The notes: a model not told the origin generated them from the letters alone. A stretch of 64,000 nucleotides of DNA from Streptomyces violens (GCF_000717745.1 NZ_JOBH01000010.1:496001-560000), one strand, 5' to 3'; positions 27,084-37,140 are shown, counted from the stretch's first letter. Numbers and translations are program-made.

Positions 27084-27575
27084 GCCCTGTGCCCCCCGAA
27101 GCCGTCCGTGTGTGACCCGCCACCCATCCTGTCAGCCGTCCGCGTGCCGGTACCGGGCCCCCGGACGGCGCCGCCCGGCAGCCGTGCGCAGCCCCGGAAA
27201 GGCCCGGGAGAAAAGCGGACGGGACACGGAAACGGAATATCTTCCGTACCCCTTCCGTTCCAGCTCCGGAGCGTCTGCCGGAGCCGGATCCGGAGTATCC
27301 CCTTCCGTGGCACGCGGCGCCGTCGGCCGCCCCGTCGCGGTACCTTCCGCCGCCCCTCTGCGGCGCATGATCACGCCGAGTGGCGGGGGCCGTGGCGCGC
27401 GGTCCGGGCGGCATGAAGGCCCGGACTCGGGTTACCGTTCGAGTGGCGTTGTGGGCTTTTTCCGTTTGACACGGGGGCGGGATGTACCGTCACACTCCGC
27501 AGCGTCACCGCAGAGTCGCCCTCGGGAATCCCATTCCGAGGTACCCCCCAGCGCCGACCGGAGAGAAGAGCGAAG
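27084..27575. other. divergent region between the DUF2752 gene and topA
   Basis: 492 bases with no credible gene. Strings of TTCCG/CGGAA-type words (27230-27310) form overlapping short inverted repeats. A TTGACA at 27466-27471 lacks a well-spaced -10. The topA promoter must lie here, but I cannot place it. Confidence 0.4.
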
Positions 27576-30404
27576 TTGTCCCCGACCAGCGACACCGCAC
27601 AAGGCGGCGGCCGCCGACTCGTCATCGTCGAGTCGCCTGCCAAGGCGAAGACGATCAAGGGCTACCTCGGCCCTGGATACGTCGTCGAAGCGAGCGTCGG
27701 GCACATCCGTGACCTTCCGAACGGCGCCGCCGAGGTTCCGGCGAAGTACAAGGGCGAGCCCTGGGCCCGCCTCGGTGTGAACGTCGACGCCGATTTCCAG
27801 CCGATCTATGTCGTGAACAGCGACAAGAAGGACCAGGTCAAAAAGCTCAAGGAGCTGCTGGCCGAGTCCGACGAACTCTTCCTCGCCACCGATGAGGACC
27901 GCGAGGGCGAGGCCATCGCCTGGCATCTCCAGGAGATCCTCAAGCCCAAGGTCCCCGTCCACCGGATGGTCTTCCACGAGATCACCAAGGACGCCATCCG
28001 GGACGCCGTGGCGAACCCGCGCGAGCTGAACAAGAAGCTGGTCGACGCCCAGGAAACCCGCCGCATTCTCGACCGCCTCTACGGCTACGAGGTCTCGCCG
28101 GTCCTGTGGAAGAAGGTCATGCCGCGGCTGTCGGCCGGCCGCGTCCAGTCGGTGGCCACCCGTCTCGTCGTCGAGCGGGAGCGCGAGCGCATCGCCTTCC
28201 GCTCCGCCGAGTACTGGGACCTGACCGGCACTTTTGCCACCGGCCGCGAGGGCGACGCGAGTGACCCGGGCACCTTCGGGGCCCGCCTGACGACCGTCGA
28301 CGGCCGCCGCGTGGCCCAGGGCCGCGACTTCGGCTCCGACGGCCGGCTCAAGTCCGACCAGGTCCTGCACCTGGACGAGGCGAACGCGCGGGCGCTGGCC
28401 GCGGCGCTGGAGGACACGCAGTTCTCCGTCCGCTCGGTCGAGTCCAAGCCGTACCGCCGCTCCCCGTACGCCCCCTTCCGTACGACGACGCTGCAGCAGG
28501 AGGCCAGCCGCAAGCTGGGCTTCGGTGCGAAGTCGACCATGCAGGTGGCCCAGAAGCTGTACGAGAACGGCTTCATCACCTACATGCGTACGGACTCCAC
28601 GACGCTCTCCGACACCGCCATCGCGGCGGCCCGGGCGCAGGTCACGCAGCTCTACGGCGCCGACTACCTCCCGGAGAAGCCGCGCAGCTACGCCGGCAAG
28701 GTCAAGAACGCGCAGGAGGCGCACGAGGCGATCCGCCCCTCCGGCGACCGCTTCCGCACCCCTGCCGAGACCGGTCTGACCGGCGACCAGTTCCGGCTGT
28801 ACGAGCTGATCTGGAAGCGGACCGTCGCGTCGCAGATGAAGGACGCCACCGGGAACAGCGTCACCGTCAAGCTCGGCGGCACGGCGAGCGACGGCCGCGA
28901 CGCCGAGTTCAGCGCGTCCGGCAAGACCATCACCTTCCACGGCTTCCTGAAGGCGTACGTCGAGGGCGCGGACGACCCGAACGCCGAGCTGGACGACCGC
29001 GAGCGCCGGCTGCCGCAGGTCGCCGAGGGCGACGGGCTGACCGCCCGCGAGATGTCCGTCGACGGCCACGCCACCAAGCCGCCGGCCCGCTACACCGAAG
29101 CGACGCTGGTCAAGGAGCTGGAGGAGCGGGAGATCGGCCGCCCGTCGACGTACGCGTCGATCATCGGCACGATCCTGGACCGCGGCTACGTCTTCAAGAA
29201 GGGCACGGCCCTGGTGCCGTCCTTCCTGTCCTTCGCCGTGGTCAACCTCCTGGAGAAGCACTTCGGGCGGCTCGTCGACTACGACTTCACCGCCAAGATG
29301 GAGGACGACCTCGACCGCATCGCACGCGGCGAGGCCCAGTCCGTGCCGTGGCTGCGCCGCTTCTACTTCGGCGAGGGCGACGCCGCGGGCGCCGCCTCCG
29401 AGGCGGGCAACGGCGACGGCGACCACCTCGGCGGCCTGAAGGAGCTGGTCACGGACCTGGGCGCGATCGACGCCCGGGAGATCTCCTCCTTCCCGGTCGG
29501 CGACGGCATCATGCTGCGCGTGGGCCGCTACGGCCCGTACGTGGAGCGCGGCGAGAAGGACTCCGAGAACCACCAGCGTGCGGACGTCCCGGACGACCTC
29601 GCGCCCGACGAGCTGACGGTCGCGTACGCCGAGGAGCTGCTGGCCAAGCCCAGCGGCGACTTCGAGCTGGGCACGGACCCGGAGACCGGCCACCAGATCG
29701 TCGCCAAGGACGGCCGGTACGGCCCGTACGTCACCGAGATCCTGCCCGAGGGCACCCCGAAGACCGGCAAGAACGCGGTCAAGCCGCGCACCGCCTCGCT
29801 CTTCAAGTCGATGTCCCTGGACACCGTCACGCTGCAGGACGCGCTCAAGCTGATGTCGCTGCCGCGGGTCGTCGGCCAGGACGCCGAGGGCGTGGACATC
29901 ACCGCGCAGAACGGCCGCTACGGCCCGTACCTGAAGAAGGGCACGGACTCGCGCTCCCTGGAGAGCGAGGAGCAGCTCTTCACCATCACGGTCGACGAGG
30001 CGCTGGAGATCTACTCCAAGCCCAAGCAGCGCGGCCGCGCCGCCGCCAAGCCGCCGCTGAAGGAGCTGGGCACGGACCCGGTCAGCGAGAAGCCGGTCGT
30101 GGTCAAGGACGGCCGCTTCGGCCCGTACGTGACGGACGGCGAGACGAACGCGACCCTGCGCCGTGACGACGACGTCGAAACGATCACGCCGGAGCGCGGC
30201 TACGAGCTCCTGGCGGAGAAGCGCGCCAAGGGCCCGGCCAAGAAGAAGACCGCCGCCAAGAAGACGACGGCGAAGAAGGCCCCGGCAAAGAAGACGGCGG
30301 CCAAGAAGACCGCCGCGAAGAAGACGACGGCGAAGAAGACGACCGCCAAGAAGACGACGGCGGCGAAGAAGACGGCCGCGAAGTCGGCGTCCGCCGACGA
30401 CTGA
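27576..30404 (+). CDS. topA: DNA topoisomerase I
   Basis: 942 aa from a TTG start, whose N-terminus (MSPTS..., RRLVIVESPAKAKTIKG) matches Streptomyces TopA as I remember it. The TOPRIM acidic triad lies in ATDEDREGEAIAWH near 106, and the active-site Tyr is Tyr336 in GFITYMRTDS. Type IA enzyme that relaxes negative supercoils by single-strand passage. Instead of zinc fingers, actinobacterial TopA ends in topo C repeats (NGRYGPYLKKGTD-type, near 690-880) and a Lys/Ala tail of about 50 residues that binds DNA and aids processivity. Confidence 0.97.
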   Translation: MSPTSDTAQGGGRRLVIVESPAKAKTIKGYLGPGYVVEASVGHIRDLPNGAAEVPAKYKGEPWARLGVNVDADFQPIYVVNSDKKDQVKKLKELLAESDELFLATDEDREGEAIAWHLQEILKPKVPVHRMVFHEITKDAIRDAVANPRELNKKLVDAQETRRILDRLYGYEVSPVLWKKVMPRLSAGRVQSVATRLVVERERERIAFRSAEYWDLTGTFATGREGDASDPGTFGARLTTVDGRRVAQGRDFGSDGRLKSDQVLHLDEANARALAAALEDTQFSVRSVESKPYRRSPYAPFRTTTLQQEASRKLGFGAKSTMQVAQKLYENGFITYMRTDSTTLSDTAIAAARAQVTQLYGADYLPEKPRSYAGKVKNAQEAHEAIRPSGDRFRTPAETGLTGDQFRLYELIWKRTVASQMKDATGNSVTVKLGGTASDGRDAEFSASGKTITFHGFLKAYVEGADDPNAELDDRERRLPQVAEGDGLTAREMSVDGHATKPPARYTEATLVKELEEREIGRPSTYASIIGTILDRGYVFKKGTALVPSFLSFAVVNLLEKHFGRLVDYDFTAKMEDDLDRIARGEAQSVPWLRRFYFGEGDAAGAASEAGNGDGDHLGGLKELVTDLGAIDAREISSFPVGDGIMLRVGRYGPYVERGEKDSENHQRADVPDDLAPDELTVAYAEELLAKPSGDFELGTDPETGHQIVAKDGRYGPYVTEILPEGTPKTGKNAVKPRTASLFKSMSLDTVTLQDALKLMSLPRVVGQDAEGVDITAQNGRYGPYLKKGTDSRSLESEEQLFTITVDEALEIYSKPKQRGRAAAKPPLKELGTDPVSEKPVVVKDGRFGPYVTDGETNATLRRDDDVETITPERGYELLAEKRAKGPAKKKTAAKKTTAKKAPAKKTAAKKTAAKKTTAKKTTAKKTTAAKKTAAKSASADD
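30237..30384 (+). repeat. lysine-rich AKKTTAKK-type repeats at the topA 3' end
   Basis: The codons AAGAAGAC(G/C) with GCC/GCG/ACG recur about a dozen times in the last 50 codons of topA, giving a degenerate 12-15-bp DNA repeat. It is coding and conserved in type across Streptomyces, but its copy number should vary by slippage. Confidence 0.85.
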
Positions 30405-30436
30405 CCCACCCGGAAGTCGATCTCCTGTTCGGGGAG

Positions 30437-30460
30437 GGGCCCGGTGTGTCACCGGGTCCC
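30437..30460 (+). terminator. hairpin between topA and tmk
   Basis: GGGCCCGGTG (30437-30446) pairs with CACCGGGtCCC (30450-30460, one bulged T) across a 3-base loop, ending 15 bases before the tmk start. Confidence 0.6.
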
Positions 30461-30474
30461 GCTAGGCTGGCGGA

Positions 30475-33400
30475 ATGACGCGTACCGAGCAGCCAACGGA
30501 CGTGACCCCCACATCAGGCGCACTCGCCGCGGATTCCCGCGAGCGCGCCGTGCGAGCCCTGTTGCGCTTCCCTCCCCTCAAACGGCTGTGGAGCGCCCAG
30601 TTCGTCGGTGGCATCGGTGATGCCCTCGGTGTCCTGGTACTGGTCCTGCTCGCGCTCCAAGCGGCGGTCTTCACCCCCCACGGAGGCGTCGCGGCCTTCG
30701 GCGGCGGATACCGGGGCGCGGCCTTCGCGATCGCCGCCGTCTTCGGTGCCCGGCTGCTGTCGACGCTGCTCTTCGGTGCCGTGCTGCTCGGCCCGCTCTC
30801 CGCGCTGACCGCTCCCGAGGGGCCGCTGGACCGCCGCTGGACGATGATCGCCGCGGACGGCCTGCGTGCCGCGCTGCTCATCGTCGCCCCCCTGTGGATC
30901 GACTGGGTACGGGGCGACGCGCTGGCCTACGTACTGATCACGGCCTTCGTGGTCGGCGTCGCCGAGCGCTTCTGGACGGTGTGCAGGGAGAGCGCGGCCC
31001 CCGCGCTGCTGCCCGCGCCGCCCGCCGAGGGCGACGCCGTCAGACCGCTGCCGGACAATCACGACGCGCTGCGCCGCCTCTCGCTGCGTACGGGCTTCGT
31101 GTCGCTCCCCATCGCCGCCGCCGGCCTCCTGGTCGTCACGCTGGTCGGGAACGCGCTGGGTGCGGGCATCGACTGGTTCCACACCCACCAGGCGGCGCTC
31201 GGCTCGTACGTCGCGGCCGGCCTGTTCGCCGCGTCCGTCTCGATCCTGTACTTCCTCGAATTCCCCGGCGTCCGGACCCCGCGTCCGCGCTCGCCCCTTG
31301 AGGGCCTGCGCCGCCCGAAGACCGGCACCGGCCTCGACAAGGGGCGTACGGGCGCGATCCCGCTGCTCGTACTGGCCTGCGCCGCGGTCGCCGCAGCGAT
31401 CGCCGCGGCCGTTGCCCTGTCCGTGCTGCACGGCCGCGACCTCGGCGGCGGCCCGGTCGGCTTCGCCCTCTTCGTACTGGCCCTGACCGGCGGCCCCGTG
31501 CTCGGCATCCGCAGCGCCCGCAAGGTGCTGCCCGGCTTCTCCCGGCGTCGGCTGCTCGCCCTCTCCGTGGCCGTCACCGGCCTCGCGCTGCTCGCCATGG
31601 GCCTGGTCCCCGACCCGACCACGGTCCTGCTGCTGGCGCTGCTGGCCGGCGTGAGCGCCGGCATCGCGGCCCACACCGGACACGCCCTCCTGGACCAGGA
31701 GACCGAGGAGTTCCGCAGCTCCCGTACGACCGAGCACCTGCACGCCGTCGTACGGCTCGCGATCGCGCCCGCCGCGATCGTCGCCCCCCTGCTGGCCGCG
31801 GCCATCGGCCCGCACCACCTGGGGAGCGGCTCCTTCGTGTTCGCGCACGGCGGCGCGGCCTTCACGCTGATGCTGGTCGGCGCGCTGCTGCTGCCGGTCG
31901 CCGCGTGGGTACTGGGCAAGACCGACGACCGGCAGGGCGTCTCGCTCCGCCGTGACCTGCGCGAGGCGCTGCGCGGCGGCGAGCCGGCCCAGGCCCCGGC
32001 CGCGACCGGCTTCTTCATCGCCCTGGAGGGCGGCGACGGGGCCGGCAAGTCCACCCAGGTCGAGGCGCTCGCCGACTGGATGCGGGCCAAGGGCCACGAG
32101 GTCGTGGTGACCCGCGAGCCGGGCGCCACCGCCATCGGCAAGCGGCTGCGCTCGATCATCCTGGACGTCTCGACCTCCGGGCTGTCGGACCGCGCCGAGG
32201 CCCTGATGTTCGCCGCGGACCGCGCCGAGCACGTGGACAGCGTGATCCGGCCCGCCCTGGAGCGCGGCGCCGTCGTCATCACCGACCGGTACATCGACTC
32301 CTCGGTGGCGTACCAGGGCGCGGGCCGCAACCTCGCGCCCACCGAGATCGCCCGCATCTCCCGCTGGGCCACCGACGGCCTCGTACCGCACCTCACGGTC
32401 CTGCTGGACGTCGCCCCCGAGACGGCGCGCGAGCGCTTCACCGAGGCGCCGGACCGGCTGGAGTCCGAGCCCGCCGAGTTCCACGAGCGGGTGCGCAACG
32501 GCTTCCTGACGCTGGCCGCCGCCGACCCGGCCCGTTACCTGGTCGTCGACGCGGGACTGGAGCCGGAGGCCGTCACCACCGTCGTACGGCACCGCCTGGA
32601 CCAGGTGCTGCCCCTCTCCGAGGCCGAGGTCGAGGCGCAGGCCGAGGCCCGCAAGGCCGCCGAGGAGGAGGCCCGCAGGAAGGCCGAGGAAGAGGCGGCG
32701 CGCAAGGCCGAGGAGGAGCGGCAGGAGCGCGAGCGCCAGGAGCAGCTCGCCCGGCTGCGTGCCGAGGAGGAGGAGCGCAAGCGCCGCGAGATCGAGGCGG
32801 CCAAGGCGCGCGAGGAGGCCCGGCAGGCGGAGGAGGCCCGGCAGCGCGCCGAGGAGGCCCGCCGCCAGGCCGAGGAGGAGCGCAAGCGCCGGGAGGCCGA
32901 GGAGGCGGCCCGGCAGGCCGAGCGCGAGCGGCTGCGCCGCCAGCACGAGGAGGAGAAGCGGCTGCGCCAGGAGGCCGAGGAGCGCCGCCTGGAGAAGCAG
33001 CGCAAGGCCGAGGAGGCGCTGCTCCGGGCCGAGCAGGCCCGGCTCGCCGCGGCCTCGGCGGCCGAGGGGCTGCACGACTCCGATGCGCCGACCACGGAGA
33101 CGCCGGTCGTCAGCATGCGCAAGGAGTATGCCCAGCGGGACGCCGCGGAGACCGTGCCCGAGGGGACGCCGCGGGTGGAGATGCGCAAGGAGGCGCGGCC
33201 GGACTCCGGGGGCGCGTCCGACAGCCGTAACGGCTCCGGCTCGCGCTCCGGGTCGGATCCCGAGGAGACCGCGGTACTGCCGCAGCCCGAGCCGGTCGCG
33301 GACGGCGAGGGCGACCGGCCGGACGACCGGTCCGGGAACGCGCGGCGGGCGCCGGGCTCCGGTGCCGCGGACGAGACGGCGGTACTGCCCTCCGTACGCC

Positions 33401-33849
33401 CCGAGGACGCGGCACGCCCCGAGGACGCGGCACGCCCCGAGGACGCGGCGCACAGCGGCGCGGCCGACGAGACCGCCGTACTGCCGCCGGTGCGCCCCGA
33501 GGGCCCGGAGGACCGGGTGCCGGCGTGGATGTTCCGCCCGGAACAGGGCGGCACGCGCCGTCCCGCCGCCGAGTCGAGCACCGAGCGCACGGCCGAGCTG
33601 CCGCAGATCGACCCGGTGACGGGCCTGCCGTCCCCGGGCCGGACCGGGCAGTCGCCGTACGAGTCGTACGCGCCGCAGCAGCCGCACTCCCAGTACGAGC
33701 AGCAGCCGCGGCCGGCCGGTGGCCGGCGGCGCCCGGAGTGGGCCGAGGAGACCCCGCTCGACGACCTCCCGACCCTCGCGGACGAGCTGCTCGGGCCGCG
33801 CGACACGGAGGAAGAGCAGGAGCGCCGCGGCCGCTGGGGCCGCCGCTGA
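30475..33849 (+). CDS. tmk: membrane protein fused to thymidylate kinase, with coiled-coil tail
   Basis: 1124 aa in three parts. Residues 1-495 form an MFS-like membrane domain with about 12 helices. Residues 510-715 are a thymidylate kinase: P-loop ALEGGDGAGKST near 518, TREPGATAIG near 546, DRYIDSSVAYQGAGR near 605. It phosphorylates dTMP to dTDP. Residues 715-865 are an uninterrupted Glu/Arg/Ala coiled coil; the rest is disordered and acidic, with DETAVLP repeats and three RPEDAA units. No other tmk is seen here, so this should be the working enzyme, placed at the membrane. holB lies downstream, as in many bacteria. Confidence 0.92.
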   Translation: MTRTEQPTDVTPTSGALAADSRERAVRALLRFPPLKRLWSAQFVGGIGDALGVLVLVLLALQAAVFTPHGGVAAFGGGYRGAAFAIAAVFGARLLSTLLFGAVLLGPLSALTAPEGPLDRRWTMIAADGLRAALLIVAPLWIDWVRGDALAYVLITAFVVGVAERFWTVCRESAAPALLPAPPAEGDAVRPLPDNHDALRRLSLRTGFVSLPIAAAGLLVVTLVGNALGAGIDWFHTHQAALGSYVAAGLFAASVSILYFLEFPGVRTPRPRSPLEGLRRPKTGTGLDKGRTGAIPLLVLACAAVAAAIAAAVALSVLHGRDLGGGPVGFALFVLALTGGPVLGIRSARKVLPGFSRRRLLALSVAVTGLALLAMGLVPDPTTVLLLALLAGVSAGIAAHTGHALLDQETEEFRSSRTTEHLHAVVRLAIAPAAIVAPLLAAAIGPHHLGSGSFVFAHGGAAFTLMLVGALLLPVAAWVLGKTDDRQGVSLRRDLREALRGGEPAQAPAATGFFIALEGGDGAGKSTQVEALADWMRAKGHEVVVTREPGATAIGKRLRSIILDVSTSGLSDRAEALMFAADRAEHVDSVIRPALERGAVVITDRYIDSSVAYQGAGRNLAPTEIARISRWATDGLVPHLTVLLDVAPETARERFTEAPDRLESEPAEFHERVRNGFLTLAAADPARYLVVDAGLEPEAVTTVVRHRLDQVLPLSEAEVEAQAEARKAAEEEARRKAEEEAARKAEEERQERERQEQLARLRAEEEERKRREIEAAKAREEARQAEEARQRAEEARRQAEEERKRREAEEAARQAERERLRRQHEEEKRLRQEAEERRLEKQRKAEEALLRAEQARLAAASAAEGLHDSDAPTTETPVVSMRKEYAQRDAAETVPEGTPRVEMRKEARPDSGGASDSRNGSGSRSGSDPEETAVLPQPEPVADGEGDRPDDRSGNARRAPGSGAADETAVLPSVRPEDAARPEDAARPEDAAHSGAADETAVLPPVRPEGPEDRVPAWMFRPEQGGTRRPAAESSTERTAELPQIDPVTGLPSPGRTGQSPYESYAPQQPHSQYEQQPRPAGGRRRPEWAEETPLDDLPTLADELLGPRDTEEEQERRGRWGRR
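33397..33450 (+). repeat. three tandem 18-bp units inside the tmk fusion
   Basis: CGCCCCGAGGACGCGGCA repeats three times (one change in the last), encoding RPEDAA three times in the disordered tail. Likely variable in copy number between strains. Confidence 0.9.
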
Positions 33850-33868
33850 TCCCCGCCTCTCCGGCCCT

Positions 33869-33909
33869 CTCCGGCCCTCGGTACGTACGCGTCGTACCGA
33901 GGGCCGGAG
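33869..33909 (+). terminator. strong hairpin after the tmk fusion
   Basis: A 17-bp perfect stem (33869-33885 with 33893-33909) and a 7-base loop start 20 bases past the stop. Confidence 0.85.
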
Positions 33910-34086
33910 GCGTTTCCGGGCCGGGCGGCGGCGTGCTTCCGGGCTCGGGCGGCCCCGGTAGCGCGCTTTCCGCCCCACGTGGACGGGATTGTCAGTGCCG
34001 TCCACCACAATGGGTTGCGACGGGGCAGACACGGCGGCGGGGCAGCCCGGCGCGTGGCAGGACACGGACAGGACGGCGGAGCGGCA

Positions 34087-35319
34087 ATGGCGGTGTGGGA
34101 CGACCTGGTGGGCCAGGAGCGGGTGAAGGAGCAGCTCGCCGCCGCTGCGCAGGACGCGGACGCCCTGGTCACGGCCGAGGAGCCGGGCTCTGTCGTGCCC
34201 GAGTCCGCGCCGGAGTCCATGAGCGCGTCCCGGATGACGCACGCCTGGCTGTTCACGGGGCCGCCCGGTTCCGGCCGGGCCACCGCCGCGCGCGCCTTCG
34301 CCGCCGCCCTGCAGTGCGTGAGCCCCGACCGCGCGCTGGGCGGCGCCCCCGGCTGCGGCTTCTGCGACGGCTGTCACACGGCGCTGGTCGGCACGCACGC
34401 CGACGTCGAGGTGGTCCGTACGGACGTGCTGTCCATCGGCGTGAAGGAGACCCGTGACCTGGTCCGCCGGGCCTCGATGTCACCGGCCGGCGGGCGCTGG
34501 CAGGTGATCGTCCTGGAGGACGCCGACCGGCTCACCGAGGGCGCGGGCAATGTCCTCCTGAAGGCCGTGGAGGAGCCCGCGCCGCGCACGGTCTGGCTGC
34601 TGTGCGCCCCCTCCATCGAGGACGTGCTCCCCACCATCCGCTCCCGCTGCCGCCTGCTGACGCTGTCCACGCCGGCCACGTCCGCGGTCGCCGACATGCT
34701 GATGCGCCGTGACGGCATCGAGCCGGCCGCCGCCACGGCCGCGGCGCGCGCCACCCAGGGGCACATCGGCCGGGCCCGCCGGCTCGCGACGGACGAGCGG
34801 GCCCGTGCCCGCCGCGCCGCCGTCCTCAAGCTCCCGCTCCGCGTCGACGACATCGGCGGCTGCCTCAAGGCCGCGCAGGAGCTGATCGACGCGGCGGGCG
34901 AGGACGCCAAGCAGGTCGCCGAGGAGGTCGACACCAAGGAGACCGAGGAGCTGCGGGCCGCGCTGGGCGCCGCGGCGGGCACCGGCGGGCGGCTGCCGCG
35001 CGGCACGGCGGGCGTGATGAAGGAGCTGCAGGACCGGCAGAAGCGCCGCTCCACCCGTACGCAGCGGGACAGCCTGGACCTCGCCCTCACCGACCTGACC
35101 GGCTTCTACCGCGACGTCCTGGCGCTTCAGCTCGGCACGGCCGCCGAGCTGGCCAACGAGGACGTACGGGACAGCGTCGAGCGCATCGCCGCCGGCTCCA
35201 CCCCCGAGCGCACGCTGCGCCGGATAGAGGCGGTCATCGCCTGCCGCCAGGCCCTGGACCGGAACGTCGCCCCGCTGCTGGCCGTCGAGGCCATGACGGC
35301 GGCCCTCCGCGCGGGCTGA
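34087..35319 (+). CDS. holB: DNA polymerase III delta' subunit
   Basis: 410 aa from an ATG with GGAG six bases upstream. AAA+ clamp-loader fold: GPPGSGRATAA near 57, a degenerate Walker A with Arg in place of Lys, as expected for the non-hydrolysing delta' subunit; a four-Cys zinc module between about residues 78 and 98 (C..C..CDGC); and the SRC sensor motif RSRCR near 183. It is the stator of the clamp loader that places the beta clamp on DNA. Its position after tmk is a common arrangement. Confidence 0.95.
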   Translation: MAVWDDLVGQERVKEQLAAAAQDADALVTAEEPGSVVPESAPESMSASRMTHAWLFTGPPGSGRATAARAFAAALQCVSPDRALGGAPGCGFCDGCHTALVGTHADVEVVRTDVLSIGVKETRDLVRRASMSPAGGRWQVIVLEDADRLTEGAGNVLLKAVEEPAPRTVWLLCAPSIEDVLPTIRSRCRLLTLSTPATSAVADMLMRRDGIEPAAATAAARATQGHIGRARRLATDERARARRAAVLKLPLRVDDIGGCLKAAQELIDAAGEDAKQVAEEVDTKETEELRAALGAAAGTGGRLPRGTAGVMKELQDRQKRRSTRTQRDSLDLALTDLTGFYRDVLALQLGTAAELANEDVRDSVERIAAGSTPERTLRRIEAVIACRQALDRNVAPLLAVEAMTAALRAG

Positions 35320-35469
35320 GGGCGGCGGGACGCCCACGGCGCCGCGGGCCGGGGGCTGGGCGCTGCGGGCTGGAGTACGCCCCTGTACCTCGGCGGACGG
35401 CCGAACTCACCCTTACGAGGGCAAAAGGCCACGCATGACCCCATCAGGACCGATACGCTCCCCAGAGCT

Positions 35470-35505
35470 GTCGCCAATTGTCACCACTGGTCACCAATCG
35501 TCACC
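35470..35505. repeat. four 10-bp direct repeats upstream of the S33 peptidase
   Basis: GTCGCCAATT, GTCACCACTG, GTCACCAATC and GTCACC run head to tail with an exact 10-bp period, so all face one side of the helix. They end 42 bases before the start codon. A candidate operator for an unknown regulator, or part of the 5' leader. Confidence 0.6.
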
Positions 35506-35547
35506 GAGCCGAGTGCCGCCACCGCCGCCGAACGAGGGACCGTACCC

Positions 35548-37140
35548 ATGGACACCAGCCGTCTGCTCCGCACCTCCGGCGCCGTGCTCGCGGCCGCCGC
35601 GCTGCTCGTCTCCTGCAGTCAACCGGGCAGCCCGGACGGCGACGCCGTCGCCTCACCGGCCCAGCACGGGCCCGACGCCCGCCCGGAGAGCGACAAGGCG
35701 ACCAAGCCCCTGGACCCACTGCCCACGGCCGTACCGGCGGCCCTACGCCCGTACTACGACCAGAAGCTCAGTTGGCGCTCCTGCGGCCCCAAGGGCTTCG
35801 AGTGCGCGACCCTCCGGGCCCCGCTGGACTACGCGAAGCCCAGCCGCGCCACGGACCTGAAGCTCGCGGTCTCCCGCAAGAAGGCCCCCGGGCCCGGCAA
35901 GCGGATCGGCTCCCTGATGGTCGACCCGGGCGGCCCCGGCGCGTCGGCGATCAATTACCTCCAGCAGTACGCGCCGGAGCCGGCCGCCGTGAAGGCCCGG
36001 TACGACATGGTCGCGATGGATCCGCGCGGCGTGGCCCGCAGCGAGCCGGTCCGCTGCCTCACGAACAAGCAGATGGACGGGTACACGCAGGTCGACCAGA
36101 CCCCCGACGACAAGGCGGAGCAGACCAAGCTCACCACCGCCTACAAGAAGTTCGCCGACGGCTGCCGAGCCCGCTCCGGCAAGGTGCTCGGCCATGTCTC
36201 GACGGTCGAGGCGGCCCGTGACATGGACATCTTCCGCGCCGTCCTGGGCGACCGGAAGCTGACCTACGTGGGCGCCTCGTACGGCACCTTCCTCGGCGCG
36301 ACGTACGCCGGCCTGTACCCCTCCCGCGTCGGCCGGCTCGTGCTGGACGGCGCGATGGACCCCTCCCTGACCTCCCGGCAGCTCAACGAGGACCAGACCG
36401 CCGGCTTCAACACCGCCTTCAACGCCTTCGCCGCCGACTGCATCAAGAAGCGCGACTGCCCCCTGGGCACCAAGAGCACCGCCGACGCCGGCAAGCAGCT
36501 CTCCGCCTTCTTCCGCCGCCTGGACACGCGCCCGATCGCCACCAGCGACTCCCGCAAGCTCACGGAGTCCCTCGCGACCAGCGGCGTGATCGCCGCCATG
36601 TACGACGAGTCGGCCTGGCCGCTGCTCCGCGAGTACCTCACCAAAGCGCAGAAGGGCGACGGCAGCGGTCTGCTCGCCCTCTCCGACACCTACTACGAGC
36701 GCGAGCCGGACGGCAGCTACGCCAACCAGATGTTCGCCAACCCCGCGGTGAACTGCCTCGACCTCCCGCCCGCCTTCTCCTCGCCCGCCCAGGTCGAGTC
36801 CGCGCTCCCCGCCTTCCGCAAGGCGTCCCCGGTCTTCGGCGAGAACTTCGCGTGGGCGCCGCTGAACTGCGCGTACTGGCCCGTCAAGGCCACCGGCGAG
36901 GCGCACCGCATCGAGGCGAAGGGCGCGGCCCCGATCCTCGTCGTCGGCACCACCCGCGACCCGGCGACCCCGTACCCGTGGGCCCGCGGCCTCGCCTCCC
37001 AGCTCTCCTCCGGCCGCCTCCTCACGTACGAGGGCGACGGCCACACCGCGTACGGCCGCGGCAGCGACTGCATCGACACCGCCGTGAACACCTACCTGCT
37101 CGAGGGCACATCCCCCGCCAAGAACAAGCGCTGCTCCTGA
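35548..37140 (+). CDS. secreted alpha/beta hydrolase, S33 tripeptidyl-aminopeptidase-like lipoprotein
   Basis: 530 aa. The signal peptide ends in LLVSC (Cys23), so it is probably a lipoprotein. The nucleophile elbow GASYGT places Ser near 243, the Asp is likely in TTRDPATP near 472, and the His in GDGHTAYG near 500. A C-terminal TAP-like domain is present. Relatives (Tap, SlpD, SlpE) remove tripeptides from protein N-termini outside the cell. The ATG has GAGGGA about nine bases upstream. A set of 10-bp repeats lies in its upstream region, and a tRNA follows. Confidence 0.92.
   Translation: MDTSRLLRTSGAVLAAAALLVSCSQPGSPDGDAVASPAQHGPDARPESDKATKPLDPLPTAVPAALRPYYDQKLSWRSCGPKGFECATLRAPLDYAKPSRATDLKLAVSRKKAPGPGKRIGSLMVDPGGPGASAINYLQQYAPEPAAVKARYDMVAMDPRGVARSEPVRCLTNKQMDGYTQVDQTPDDKAEQTKLTTAYKKFADGCRARSGKVLGHVSTVEAARDMDIFRAVLGDRKLTYVGASYGTFLGATYAGLYPSRVGRLVLDGAMDPSLTSRQLNEDQTAGFNTAFNAFAADCIKKRDCPLGTKSTADAGKQLSAFFRRLDTRPIATSDSRKLTESLATSGVIAAMYDESAWPLLREYLTKAQKGDGSGLLALSDTYYEREPDGSYANQMFANPAVNCLDLPPAFSSPAQVESALPAFRKASPVFGENFAWAPLNCAYWPVKATGEAHRIEAKGAAPILVVGTTRDPATPYPWARGLASQLSSGRLLTYEGDGHTAYGRGSDCIDTAVNTYLLEGTSPAKNKRCS

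Noticed and set aside
27466..27471. TTGACA -35 element upstream of topA
   Set aside because: No TAnnnT at 16-19 bases downstream; a lone hexamer is not enough.
30237..30384. Repeat array considered as CRISPR
   Set aside because: It is the in-frame lysine-rich tail of topoisomerase I, with no spacers.
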